From Isoetes taiwanensis (taxonomy: Eukaryota > Streptophyta > Lycopodiopsida > Isoetales > Isoetaceae), in contig JAJEKV010000008.1 of NCBI GenBank assembly GCA_021234155.1, positions 20,493,959-20,557,958 on the forward strand: DNA of 64,000 nucleotides. Reading direction: 5' to 3'. Each line of letters opens with the position of its first letter. Position 1 is the stretch's first letter. Positions 23,072 through 35,384 of the stretch are shown here, in pieces. Both the position numbers and the translations under genes were made by a program. Under the pieces are notes generated by a model, which saw only the letters and a program-made list of their open reading frames with translations, searched no databases and had not been told where the DNA came from.

Positions 23072-25050
23072 CTAGTAATGGTACCCAGCCTTGCTGGGCA
23101 TAATTTAGGAACCTTTAATTTCTTTCTTTTTTTATTCTCCCCTTTTTTTTTTCTAACCCCCTTCTCCCTCCCTTTGCCTTCCCTTTCCCCTTCCCCTTTT
23201 TTCTTTCTCTTTTTCTTATCATCTTTTTCCCTTTCTTTTTATCTTTCCCCGCTCTTCCCATTTTTCCACTACTCTTTTTCCCTTTCCTTTTCCCCTTCCT
23301 CTTCCTTTTCCTTTTCCTTTTCTCTTTCCCGTTTCTCATGCATTTTTTTCGTTCTCTTTTGCTTACCTTTTCATGTGCCCTTTTCTTCCTTTCCCCACCC
23401 TCTTCCTCTTGATCACGCCCTTTTCTTCATCTCTTTTTTCCTATTTCTCTCTCCCTTTTCCTCATGCTCTTTTGCTTTCCCTTCTCCTTTTTTCGCTTCC
23501 CTTTTCCTTTCAACTTTCCCTTTCCTGTTGTTCTTTTTTCCCTTTCCTTTCTCTTTCCCCTTCCTTTACATTTTCTCTTTCCCGTTCCCTTTCCCTTTTC
23601 ATATGCCTCTTTCCATTCCCTTTTCTCAACCTTTTTTAATGTACCCTTTTTCCTTCTTTACCCATCCCTTTTTCCCTTTCCACTTTCTCCTTTCTTGTTT
23701 CTTTTTTTTTTCCCTTTCCCATACTCTTTTTCCCTTTCTTTTTTCTATTTCCTCACCCTTTCCCTCTTCCCTTTTTTCTCGTGCCCTTTTCTCCTTCCTC
23801 TTTTCCTATTCCTTGCTCCCCACCCTTTGTCTATTCTACTTTCCCCCCACCCTTTTCCTCCTTTTTCCATCCTTTCCCTCTTCCTTTTTCTCGATGCTAT
23901 TTTTGCTTCCCTTTTTCTCTTTCTTCACCCTTTCTCTCTTCCCTTTTTTTCACGCCCTTTCCTTTTTTCTCTTTTTCTCGTTCCCTTTTCCCAAGTTCTC
24001 TTTTGCCCTTTCCCCCTCTCTTTTCCTTTTTACTTTCCTTTTTCCCATGGACTTTGCAACCTTTTCTTATTTTCCCTTGCATTTTTTCCTTTTCTCACCC
24101 TTACTTACCCTTCTCGCGGTGCCCTTTTTTCCTTTCCCTTTTCCCTCGCCTATTCTATTCCTTTTCTATTTCCTTTTATCTTTCCCTTTTCCTTTTCTCC
24201 TTCTCTCTCCTTTTTTCCTCTTACCTTTCTTTTTTTATTCCTTTTCACTTTTCCCTTTTCCTTTCATCGTTTTTCCTTTTTCCTTCCCCTTTTCCTTTTC
24301 CCTTTTCCCTTTTCCCTTTCCCATTTCTTTTTTTCATTTTCCCTTCCCCTTTTCCTTTTCCCTTTTCCTTTTTCCTTTTCTTCGTTTTCCTTTTCCTTCC
24401 CCTTTTCCTTTTCCCTTTTCCCTTTTCACTTTCCTTCGTTTTCTTTTCCTTCCCCTTTTCCTTTCCCTTTTCCCTTTTCCCTTTTCCCTTTTCCCTTTCA
24501 TCGTTTTTCCTTTTTGCCTTCCCCTTTCCCTTTTCCCTTTTTCCCTTTCATCGCGTTTTCCTTTTCCTTCCCCTTTTCCTTTTCCCTTTTTCCCTTTTCC
24601 CTTTCCTTCGTTTTTCCTTTTCCCTTCCCTTTTCCTTTTCCCTTTTCCCTTTCTTCGTTTTTCCTTTTACCTTCCCCTTTTCCTTTTCCCTTTTCCCTTT
24701 TCCTTTTTTTTTCCCTTTCATTCGTTTTCTATTTCCCTTCCCTTTTCCTTTTCCTTTTCCATTTCCCTTTTCCCTTTCATCGTTTTTCCTTTTCCCTTTG
24801 CCTTTTCTTTTTCCCTTTTCCCTTTCATCGTTTTTCCTTTTCCCTTCCCCTTTTCCTTTTCCCTTTTCCCTTTCATCGTTTTTCCTTTTCCTTTTCCTTT
24901 TTCCTTTTCCCTTTCATATTGAAGACATAGTCAAGATGAAATTTTAGTTGAAGACACGCACACATCATCTCCACCATTGGTCAATCAAATCCTCGACCGT
25001 CCGATTTAGGGCTCCATTGAAGACACACGCTATAATTTTATAATATAAGA
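23072..25050 (-). mobile_element. Non-autonomous Helitron nested in the CACTA
   Basis: Read on the minus strand, it starts TCTTATATTATAAAATTATAG (positions 25050 downward) and ends with a GC hairpin (CCCAGC-AAG-GCTGGG, 23084-23098) followed eight bases later by CTAG (23075-23072). The flanks give A before the TC and T after the CTAG, the A|T insertion expected for Helitrons. Length is 1,979 bp. There is no Rep/helicase gene, and most of the body is a pyrimidine tract. The termini fit the family rules well, but an empty site was not available. Confidence 0.75.
23125..24920. repeat. Giant polypyrimidine tract (~1.8 kb, CTTTTCC-based)
   Basis: Almost pure C/T on the plus strand. The right half (from ~24250) is organised as a degenerate minisatellite of ~45-65 bp units reading CATCGTTTTTCCTTTTCC, then CTTCCCCTTTTCC and CTTTTCCCTTTTCCCTTT. 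Because stop codons need A or G on this strand, three very long frames (up to 640 residues of Phe/Pro/Ser/Leu) appear; they are compositional artefacts. Such tracts can form intramolecular triplexes. Confidence 0.95.
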
Positions 25051-26308
25051 TTATTTATTAAGGCATTAATTTTTCTATAATATTATATTTCAACTAAAAA
25101 TTTAAGTACAAAAGATTTTGATTTATAAAAGCAAAAAATTGTTGCTCAAGCACAATTTTATATTAATAACTCAAATATTCCCAAAACGGGCATTTTTTTT
25201 GAAGAAAAAAACATAAAATTTAGAACGTGTCGTCCACAAAAACCAATACCAAAATACTCCTTTAATTCAGCAATTATATGGTCTTATGGCCAGCTTCACA
25301 TCTAGCTAATGATGGAGATCGTAGCGATAGTACTTCATGTATTCTTTGGGCGCATCCATAAACTTTTTTGCCTTTTCCTATCCATGTGTATTTGGCCATC
25401 TCCATAAACAGAAGTCTAAAAAGATAGCAAGTAATGGAAATGTTAAAACCAAATACACAAGAAACCAAATTGCATGTCAGAAGAATATACAACATAAAAT
25501 GTTATCATTTCCTACACATGCTTCTATTTTAGCAAGACAAGGATGCTAAGTTTGGCTTTGAAGTGAGCTCTAGAGTGTTGAGTTTGGCTTTGAAGTAAGC
25601 TCTAGAATGTTGCACTATAATATCCTTGAAAAGAGCTAATCGCTATAATGGGATTGCCATCAAGCCAACTCCTTCATGCAATCACACACTTAACAAATCG
25701 ACTTCTTTACCAATGCGAAATAGATATGGGCAAGACGATCTTAGAAGGAATGGGAATGAAAAACCATGTATGCTATAATCAGATCCTATACAAGTGTGGT
25801 TTTCATAATATTTTCTCCGTGTAGAGATTTCATAACTTTGCAAAATGTTGACAAACCTCGATGTCATGAGTAATAAAAATCCATTGTGATCCTTGTTGCA
25901 ATGCAACCGTATCCCATGCTAGACCGATTAATGAAAGCATTGCGGTCGATCCGTCTCTGACCGGGATATGAAGCCCTATGGAGCTGATATAAGCTATACA
26001 ACATTCTTTAAAAGATTGCATTCGTGGTCACCAGATAAATCGTGAGCTTGTAAAATGAGGGTTATAATCGTGAGCTTTTGCTGGTATCTAAAGGCTTGGA
26101 GGCTATATAAGGACTATCTACAAGGGGCTATATAAAGTTTGGAAAGATGTATAGAGAGGGCTATATAAAGCTTATATAAAGCTTGGAAAGATGTATACAG
26201 TGGTTCCTTGCACTCTGCACAAAGTCAGCCTTCAGACATCCTCCAGATATCAGGGCTTTAGACGTCCTCCAAAAAATCAAATGGTGGAATGTGCAAACGA
26301 TATCAAGT

Positions 26309-26634
26309 ATTTGGGTAAAAGCATGTTAGGGTGTACCACTTTTGGAACCTGCAAAAGTACATACACTAGGTACTTCAGAACTGGGTACTTTCTCATTTTT
26401 ATTTTCAGTAAAACTAGTACAAAAGTCCAAAATAAAAGTCAAGGACGCATTAATATTCAAAGTTAAGATAAAGATAATGCTTGGAGAGATCAAAATATAT
26501 ATAAAAGTTCTAGAATGTACCTTTTATTGAGATATTACACAGGTACCCAATTGCAGTCCCGGTACCTTTTAGGTACTTTTTTAGTCACTAAATAATACTT
26601 TTTAAGGGACACCCTAACATGCTTTTACCCATTT
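26309..26634. mobile_element. MITE copy 1 (318 bp) with 4-bp duplication ATTT
   Basis: Element 26313-26630 lies between ATTT copies. The terminal inverted repeats are GGGTAAAAGCATGTTAGGGTG and its complement with CACCCTAACATGCTTTTACCC. A sibling copy is at 36362-36682. It has no coding capacity. The four-base duplication fits few known superfamilies; Sola-type elements are one possibility. Confidence 0.9.
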
Positions 26635-27203
26635 GATAACATAAATTTTAATTAACAACGTATCTGGAATTATGGAAAAAACAAGCAAAGATACAGGGTA
26701 AAGAAAACAGAACCTCGGATTTTGGAAGTTTTTTTCCTCATGAGGATCTTAGACTCACTCGGCAAAGAAGCGTCTTCCCCAAGATTCAATCTAAAATCTC
26801 AAATAAAAGTGAAGGATTTGAGTGAAACTATGAGTTCAATAGCTCGCCCAATCGCTAGAGATACAAATCGGCGCACAAGGCAGCAGCGCAGAGATGCGTT
26901 ACATATGTCGAATCAAATACCTATCCAACAGAAGAAGAGCTGGTAAAAACATATCTAGCCCTAACATTCACCAGTCGCGGCTAATATGGAGCTTCACGGC
27001 TTCCTGGTGAGCACCACAATAAGGAGGAGGGGATCGGATCTACACAGAAGGAGCCAATACATCAGAGGTGTCGGACAGTGCGAACATTGCAGGATCGTAG
27101 AATAGAGGCAAGATGGCCCTGGCTGATAACGGCCCGGTACGATGAACCAAGAAGAAATCAGAGGAAAAACAATTGCAGTATCATTATATATACAAGAAAT
27201 TTA

Positions 27204-27227
27204 TCGCGGCGGCCAAGGCCGCCGCGA
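27204..27227. other. 24-bp GC palindrome
   Basis: TCGCGGCGGCC-AA-GGCCGCCGCGA, an 11-bp perfect stem with a 2-base centre, in an AT-rich setting inside the CACTA element. It may be a relic end of another nested element. Confidence 0.8.
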
Positions 27228-30200
27228 ACATTTCTTTGGCCCAACTCGTGGCAAAGTAGTTTTGTATTAAGTCGAAAGGATCTTACTTATGGATTTGCGA
27301 AACTGAACTAAATGTATCTAAGTTGGAGAACTCTAACCTTCAATTTTTTTCTCAAAAAGCTCAAAAGCAATGCAAACGCATCTCAACTGATCTATGCAAT
27401 TGCATCCTTATCAACATTTTGCCAATGGACATTATAGAAAACACCTGTAGAAAAATGTAGTGTTACACGCTTCTACAAAGTCCTGGCTAAATATTTATAT
27501 GTGATAGCTGTTTGCGCGAGAAAACATGAAAAGAATTTAAGATAAATGCAGTGTTACATGCTTCTCCATAGTCTTGGGTAAAAAACTAGATATGATAGTT
27601 GTTTGAGCGAGAAAACATGAAAACAATCCAAGATATGGTATCTAGCTTGTAGATTTTCGCGACATTTTGCACATGCGCGCATGACACTTTTGCTCTTAGT
27701 CCAATTCAAGTCTTCTTTTTGGGAAGGGCAAAGAACTGTATTCAAATCGATTCGACTTGCTATTAAAAATCAATACAATATATAGTACTTTTGTAGTTTG
27801 TTGCAAAGATGAACTGGGCCAAATTATTGTAGAAAGATCAGATTGTATTCGAAGCTCTTGAAGGCGCAAGAACTATTTCCGATTGAAAGATCTGTATTTT
27901 CTAATAGCATATTTTTTTTAAATGTAATTGAAATGTTGAATACCAAAATGGGACGATTGAAATCATAGGTCCACTTGGCTGGACTGGGTTGGTTGGGCTA
28001 AAACTAAGGGAGAAACCCCTCACAAGATCGTAACAGGCGGGAAGCCGGACTGGAAACCCTTTATGCCGAGGGTCATGGCAAGGCCCTCTTAATCGATAAA
28101 GTATCAATGAAGAAAGCATACGCTTATGAATCTCGCTTCTTGTCTCGCTTCTTGTGCATTTGTTGAAGCAACTTGTGAATGCGCGGGCGACCTCGAATGC
28201 GGCGAAGCTATGGCACCTTGGATCAAGATCACCCAGTTTTTAATTATTTCAACAAGCCCGCCGGATCCGGCCGTTTCTATGGGGTGAGCTCAGATTTGGT
28301 TCGTAATATGGTTAGCCCTCTTGATTTTTTCTTGGTATAGCGATTATTTTGTGGACGTTTTAGGTCGGGTTATGGTTGGTAAAGGCAGAACACCGCAACA
28401 AGATGTTGAACCAAATCTACGTAAAACTAGTTCCTACCGGTGGAAAGCTTGGCCCTGGGCCGTTTCTCAGCCTTTGCCGCTTGACAATTCGGTGTCAAAT
28501 CCTCGCCTAGCTTCTAGCTTGCCTGGGGATTCATCCAGATATGGTGGATGAAGAAACTAGATGTGTGAAAACCGGCCCTTTTTTGGCAAGAAGGAGAGCC
28601 AATAAGAGAGCGAAAAGCCCCGTGGTTCAAGAGATGGCGATTGTGCTAAGGAGATGGGTTTTGTGAACCAGCCAGGACTTAATTGATAAATTCAAGCTAA
28701 TACAAAGATCCGGGTTTCAACAGTGGATACGGATTCAGAATGTAGCCCGCCTTCCATGCATCCTTTCGTCCAATGCTTCCGAAGTTTAAAAGTACTTAAA
28801 GTCGCGCATATCTCCCTCGGATTTTGCCGCAATGCAGTGTTCAGATTTGAGCCAAGCGTATTTGAAGAAACGACAGCGGCAGTGAAAGAAGCAATATGTC
28901 GCTGAGGCAGCCGGGCGATTGAAGCGAAGACACACGGCGGTGGATGTAAAAAAAACATTAAACATAGTTTATTGACGACGGGGAGAAAATAGATTTTTTT
29001 TTGAGGCGGACGGAAAAAATGAGAATGCTTTATATATGTTTAGATATATGTGATTGTGATAGGTTCACACTATATGTAACTTTCTTGCTTAGATCTTTGT
29101 TGGACTTGAACTGCTCCCTAGCCAACTTAATGTTGTAACATAAACTCTCGGCATCCAGTTCCATGTCATTAGAAACAGGCAGGCGCAGACGTGTACTAAA
29201 ACGCCGACATCGTCGTAGAAGAAGGTATGCAAGCCTTGATTTTCTTGATTCATTCGATTCTGCTAATCCTTGCATCTCTCCATTTAAGACTTTGATTCAG
29301 TTTTTTCATTCGATTCTACTACTCTCCCCTCTTTTTTCTTTTCCTTAAAGGTCGAGACTTTTTTCTTTTTTGTTTAAAGATCGAAGGATGCAAGATTACA
29401 AACTTCAAAATAACCCCATACTAGCTAAAGAAAATTTAACTCACATACTAGCTTAACCCGCATACCCATAAAGACATTTGGTTCGGTCTACATTTGCATA
29501 AAGACATTTGATTAGGTCTACATTTGCGTAAGACATTAGGACTTAGAGATTGTAAATGATGGTTGTTACTAATTTGTAGTTTGGTCTACATTTGCATATA
29601 CTTAGAGATTATAGTGGTCGTTATTAATTTGTGGTTCGGTCTACATTTGCACGACACCTATGAATTCAAAAAAAAGGGCATCTCCAATATAATACTTGAG
29701 GTGTGCCCTATATATTTCAAGTCGCCATATTTTATAAAGTCAATTTTATAAGGTTTTTTATGAAGTCCATTTTATAAGTTGCCAAATATCTTTTTACGGG
29801 TAAGAAGGCCTAAAACTTACATACTAAAATTCATTTTATTTAAACGTAGAAAGAAAAAAACATGGCAACACCTCAAGGTCTTTCGCTTAAGGATTCGTTA
29901 GAGCTAAGGCGAGCTCCAAATAAAATACCTTTGCCACATAATCAATCTTTGGGGCTCAAGAAATAATGCTCCAATCCTAAAAAGAATGACGTGAAATATA
30001 GAAGCCGCTGATCAAGGATGATTCTTGACCACTCTTCCGCCCAGAAATGTGATTCTTTGCTATGCCGATGGGGCACGGTTTGATTAACTCTATTCTTGCT
30101 ACTGAGGAGCCCCAATCATAATGGTATCGTTGTTCCCTTCGAGATGTGTGCCTTGGGCCGATTATTATTTAGGGGCTGGATAAGCCGCACTCAATCGTAG

Positions 30201-31718
30201 CTTTCTAGACAATCGCACTCATTGCAAAGAAAGATCTGTTGCACCCACTGTAGCTTAAGGGGTATTAGATGGCCGCAGGCTGTATAGCAAGGATTTGTTG
30301 CATTTATTGTAGCTTATGGACTTAACAACATATTTTGGTTTCTGGTTTTCGGTTTTATTGTGGACAGATGCAAGAGCAATACCAGTTGATTGTGTGTTTC
30401 CTGTTCTAAACATGAAAGGACACTTTCTATTCAAAGATTATATGTCATCGTGTTAGGTTTCAATTGGGGCAAGCAAGAACAAGAACTGTGCAGTCCTACT
30501 TCTGATGTTCAATGGGCTCACCAAAATTTATTTTATTATGTAGGTGGAGTTTGTCATCATCATCCTCACGTGGATCCAGATGATAAGATTTTCTTATTAA
30601 AAGGCATTGTGTTGGTGTACAAAGTGTTCGGGCAAAGATATTCGTGGAGCAACACTAATTATCATATAGGTGGTGAGAAGATGCACCCAATCTGAGCATG
30701 AATGTAGATAAAGTAAGCATTGATGAAGTTGAGTATTGCTTGTTCACTGCAATTTTCTATTAAAAGCACTTTACATTTCATGAATGCGTGCGATGTACCT
30801 TTATAACACGAAGCCGATGCTTTGCCTGGAGATTTTGCTCCAGATCCTGGTTTACTAGAGATAATTCACTAGTTCTTTCCAACACATGAAGCGCCCTTTG
30901 ATGGAAATGGAAACCAAGCCAATCTGATAGTAGACAATGAGGATCGTGATTCGAGTTGATGATTGCAGCAATTTAGTTGAAAATTTGGTTTGTCCACCAA
31001 TAAACTCACCAAATAATAATATACTAGATTATGATATTGAAGAAAATGAATAAATTGGTAACGAGACCCCACATTTACTGCATCTAAAGCTTGGTGATAG
31101 AAGATATTGCACACGATAATAAGAGATGAAGTGGGCTCTAATAGAATTTTTTCTTTCTTGGTCTAATATATCATTTCAGTACTTTGTCTATGGGAGTTTG
31201 AAAAAGGGGTAGTGCCATTATAAATGATATTAGAATTGTCATAACCATTAACACTTGTACTATCATTATCAAAATTACAATAAGCATTGATAGTAAAAGC
31301 GATGTAAGTCGTGATATTATCCATGGTGATATTATCAACACATATAGCGTCATATGCTAGCATTGATATAATATTGTCAATATGTGATACTATAGATGAA
31401 GCTATGGGTGATACTGTAACTGGCATAAGCTATAACACTTATATTGTCATTAAGATCATTCGAGTAATAAATGATGGTAAAGTTGATGCAATACGTGATA
31501 TTATTCATGGCGCTATTACTAATACATATATTGTCATTAATTAGTACTGATATAATTGTTGACCATATTTATGACGATGCTGATGATGCTATAGATGATA
31601 GAATCTCATTATTTGTAGTGTCACCATAACTTAATATCATTAATTATATCATTTGCTTCTTTTTGAAGTTTTGGGTGATATTAAAGTGATGAAAAATGGC
31701 TTTCCTCTTGTAGTGGTC

Positions 31719-31952
31719 ATAATAGCTTGCCAGAGTGAGAAGACTGCCAGAGATGATTTGAGCAGTGGCAAATGCATGGTGCAGGCAGCAGAAGGGGTAG
31801 AAATACCTAAATCGTGCAAGGAGGTTAATGCTCAAGAGGTTGGGGAGGCCTCCACAGATGAAGCAAACCTGATCATCTACAAAAATGATGAAGCTACCAG
31901 ATCTGAAGAAAGCACCAAGGAGAAGCCCATGGGCAGCACACGAAATTCTAAG
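31719..31952 (+). pseudogene. RT unit A exon 1, 3' part
   Basis: Continues the exon broken by the CACTA: IIACQSEKTARDDLSSGKC... to STRNSK. It ends at the donor AAG|GTTTGA (31952/31953), the same position as in unit B. It is rich in Glu, Lys and Ser and likely disordered. Confidence 0.7.
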
Positions 31953-33284
31953 GTTTGATAATTGTTGTAAGAAAAAGGGTGATAGATAGCTTAATCTAGA
32001 GATCCATATTTTTTAAATGTGGTGTCTAATCTATAAATTACGAAAATCTCTTACTGATGTAAAGAACAACTAGGAAACATAGGATTTAAAGAACATCTAT
32101 GAAACATAGGATTTAGCAGTTTTTTCTTTGTGATTTTTATCTGCTTAATGTGTGATGCTGGAAATAATTTCTATCATAGTGTGGCAGCAATTTTATAAGT
32201 ATGTTACCAGATAACTAGGGAAATAATTATGCAAGTTCGATTGCATTTTCTTACCTTCGAAAAAAACTGACAGAGTACACTAGGTGGTTATGGTAATTAT
32301 CCAGTATGAAGAAATGTTGTCTAAGTTTCCAAACTGTTTATTTAAGCAGCTACTGATTATAGATTTAGCTTGCCTTGGTTTGGGAACATTTTGAAATTCT
32401 TTTTGTGGCCTTGCAGCGAGAATATTAGCAGGGTGAAATGGGATAACCTCAAGGAAACCCATGACACCTGCTACCCAGTGCATGACAACCATGACTAATG
32501 CTTGTTTTTGCTCTTGTGGTGCAGGTAACAGGTTTCCTTGCTCTCTGTTTGATATTTTCTTATGAAGTGAAGGAAGATCTAAGTGGTTCCAAGTTTCGGA
32601 GTTGATGTTTATCAAGGATATTCTGAGTTTATAGCTTTAATTCTTGTATTTTTACACGAAAAGCTGGTAAATATTCTGAAACTATTTAATGTAGTTCTGG
32701 CTTTTAGGGATTAGTCTATCCATAAGACAAGGGATGCAAAAAGGTATCTCTATCTTTTGATCCTAGCTGGAATTTTATACATGAACTTAGCCTGATCATA
32801 AAATATGTTTATGAGTAAGATGGTTTTAAGCCCTAAATGTTTTAGGCAATTTTGTATAATTGTATGGGAAGTGTATTAGAGTTTCGACTCTTTCAATATT
32901 CGAATATATTAATGGTCCCTTGTAGATCTTAAATAAGATATCCCATTGAATTTTTTTTTGACATATGTCTGTCTATTTCATGTTGTACATTTTGAAAACA
33001 TGTAATTATGGATTGTAGAATTTGAAAGTGGTTTTGATTTTGAAATATGAAAGAAACCAGGTCTATGGCCTGAACATAAGTTGGCCTTCTTATGTTTAGG
33101 ACTGTTAATTGAAACTGTCTTTGTTTAGGCAGTTTGTAATTGTTCTAGTTGTCTAGAACAGTTTAAAAGGTTTTTTTTCTCTCATCTCAGTATGTTGGTT
33201 ATACCAACAAACATAGATGTTGGTTCTGATATTCAGGCTTTGAGAATTTCCTTACTAATCTGTGTCACTTATATGTTCTTATAG

Positions 33285-34882
33285 GAACAAGGGGAAGACG
33301 AACCTGATATATATAACAGGTGGATAAATGAACTGGTCAAGCTAGATTATGACAAATGCATGATTATCAGCCCGAATTTCGCAGTTCAAACAATTCTGGG
33401 ATGCATAAAGAACAAGGATATGCACTCCTTCATAACATTCAAAGAGATGAATCTCTGCAACAAAGCCTTGTCCCCTGTTTCTTACCTGGGCTTCAGTGGT
33501 TGGTTTAAACTCTTCCAAAGCATGAAAAAGGTAAATTTTGAATTCGCTAAGTGTAAGAACATCATTGCTACCATATATAGTGATATGAACAGCATCATGT
33601 TCAAGAGAACGTGTATGGAAGATGAAGCAGCACTAATGTTTGTATCAGGCATCTCTGCTTTGGAAACAGCCAATGAGATTGCTGCAACATTTGAAAAGGA
33701 TGAAGAAAATATTTCCGATATTAGTACCACTGATGTTGAGGAGAACAAGGACTGTTTATTTTCAGATTGGGATCTTACTGAAGAAGATCTAGCAGGGGTC
33801 AATTACAAAAAGGAAAAAATGCCAATAAGTGTTGAAACATCCAAGAAAGAGCAGCTCTCAGGGGAGAATGTTCCTGAATTAAACCTATCCAACTCAACAT
33901 GCTTTCCAGTCATTATCGAGCAGACTGTTGAAGGATATGCAGCAGTGCATGACCATGCAATATGGTTAAGCCAAAATTTTGGGGCCTTAGCCCCCATAGA
34001 TTTGGACACATGGATTGCACTTGCAGGGATATCTAATGAAGACATCAAGCAAGCAAAAGTTGCTGCTAATAAATTGGAGAAAACCTTCTCCACAATGGAA
34101 CCTGACTTAAATTTCAAAATGGATTTCTTTGGGCTCAATTGTATCAAGGAGGCACCTGTTGTGATCAGTCAAAAAGGCCATATGGCCTTCACCAACATAA
34201 TAAGAGATGACTATTACCTCAAACGAGTTTGGAGGGCACATTGTCCGTATTTTAGATGCAAGTGTGAGAAAGAGAAGTTCAGCTTCAAAAAGAGTAATGA
34301 GGACAAATGTAAGTGCACCATTGTTTGGTTTGATCAAGGAATATGGTTCCTATTGAATCATATGGAAATATTATACCCCGGTTCTACCCCCTATCTTTGA
34401 AAATGGTGATATTGACCAAACTCCTCAACAAGACTATGAGACCTGCTGTTTTAGCCTTCATTTCATATTTGGAGGTGAGGAAAACGCTATTTAGTATGAC
34501 ATTGGCTATGGCAGAAAATTCTGAAGCTAATCTCAAGGAGGCATTCGGCAATAACAAAATGGCAGATATCTGTGAGAAAATGATAAAACCGGTGTCCTTT
34601 CTGAAGGATAAGATTACTGCAAACAGAAAACAGTCTTATGATAAACCTTATGTGAGCAGCTTTTCTAGCAAGCCTCTGCAGAAGACTACTGTCACTCCCA
34701 GATTACCACCTAGGATTACAAGTAATCCAAACACCACCTTGGTGAATACTATGCAATCTTGCAACACTACTGCTGGCAATATCTCGAAAAGCTTTGAGAC
34801 TAATTCTGTGACTGGAATGGAGGAAAAAGTCATTTCCCTGGAAGATAATTCGCCAATGAAAGTTGACTATGTAGAAGATTCA
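33285..34882 (+). pseudogene. RT unit A exon 2
   Basis: The acceptor TTCTTATAG precedes GAACAAGGG (EQGEDEPDIYNRW), in phase 0 with exon 1. The frame stays open to ~34390, where one extra C in a run of Cs (TACCCCCTATC against TACCCCTATG in unit B) shifts it; the rest continues in another frame (34343-34882). The encoded region is the amino-terminal half of the protein. It contains an acidic linker, then a Cys cluster YFRCKCEKEK..KCKCTIVW..WFLLNH that loosely resembles FLYWCH/GCM-type zinc fingers. The likely donor is TCA|GTGTAA at 34882/34883. Confidence 0.65.
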
Positions 34883-35065
34883 GTGTAATGACTTCTTGAC
34901 TAGAAGTCCAAGGTTGTTAATACCTTAAAAAAAGAATTAGCTTGATCCTTATGGATGCGGTTTTGAAAAAATTCCAAAACTTTGACAATACTTTTGTCTT
35001 GAGCCATTTGGCTGTGGTTCATTGAACCTTACAATTAATACAAGTTGCTTTTAATGGGAAAATTA

Positions 35066-35330
35066 TTTTACTGCTGGTAATATCTCCAAAAGCCAAGAGG
35101 CTAATTCAGTGATTAGGAAGGAAGAGAAAATCATTTTCTTTGGAAACAATACACCAATAATAGGGGATTATTTGGAAGACTCAATGTAACAACTTCTTTA
35201 TTAGAAGTTTAATTAACCTGATCCCTATGGATAGGTTTTTTTTGGAAAAAATTCCCAAATATATGACAATACCTGTGGTCCTGAGCCATTAGGCTGAGGT
35301 TCAATGAACTTCTTCATTAAATACAATTTG
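35066..35330 (+). repeat. Diverged duplicate of the exon 2 end and donor, within intron 2
   Basis: Positions ~34763-35050 (last part of exon 2 plus the start of intron 2) are repeated at ~35066-35330 with about 75-80 percent similarity by eye (ACTGCTGGTAATATCTCC against ACTGCTGGCAATATCTCG; GCCATT(T/A)GGCTG). The donor GTGTAA of the first copy is ATGTAA in the second, so the second lacks GT. It is present in units A and B, so it predates the array. Confidence 0.75.
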
Positions 35331-35384
35331 CTCATATTGTTGGAAATATACTTGATCATTTGCTAACTCTACATATGTATGTAG

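Larger units (their letters stand above)
25051..31140. other. CACTA internal DNA outside the Helitron and MITE
   Basis: No transposase or host gene that I can name. The frame at 30390-30695 (plus) is the most protein-like (HHHPHVDPDDKIFLLKG, VFGQRYSWSNTNYH) and could be an exon of a captured or element gene. The minus frame at 29030-29275 is Arg-rich at one end. A repeated phrase GGTCTACATTTGC(A/G)TA occurs four times at 29487-29650. Confidence 0.4.
22412..31715. mobile_element. CACTA (En/Spm) DNA transposon, non-autonomous
   Basis: A 9,304-bp insertion. The left end is CACTACAAGAGAATAAGC and the right end is the complement of CACTACAAGAGGAAAGCC, giving 11 identical terminal bases and then a decayed match. 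The 3-bp duplication GTC flanks it, and unit B supplies the empty site. Both subterminal regions are full of short repeats around TATAGCATCA/TGATGCTATA. I find no TNPD-type transposase, and the internal frames (for example 30390-30695, 29030-29275) are unrecognised. The element is therefore probably mobilised in trans, or it contains gene scraps. It carries a nested Helitron and a MITE. Confidence 0.93.

Noticed and set aside
23000-24947. Open frames of 640, 488 and 388 residues on the plus strand
   Set aside because: They lie in a C/T-only tract where stop codons cannot occur. The products are Phe/Pro/Ser/Leu strings in all three frames at once.
22412-31715. Repeat-spacer structure of the subterminal repeats as a CRISPR-like array
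   Set aside because: Repeats are short, degenerate, irregularly spaced and explained by CACTA subterminal motifs. The DNA is plant nuclear.
32280-32615. 111-residue minus-strand ORF, identical at 39049-39384
   Set aside because: It sits in intron 1 of the RT units. The identity is explained by unit duplication, and unit C (45477-45800) breaks it.
33482-34337. Minus-strand frames of 106, 114 and 76 residues, repeated at 40356-41094
   Set aside because: Antisense shadows of RT exon 2.
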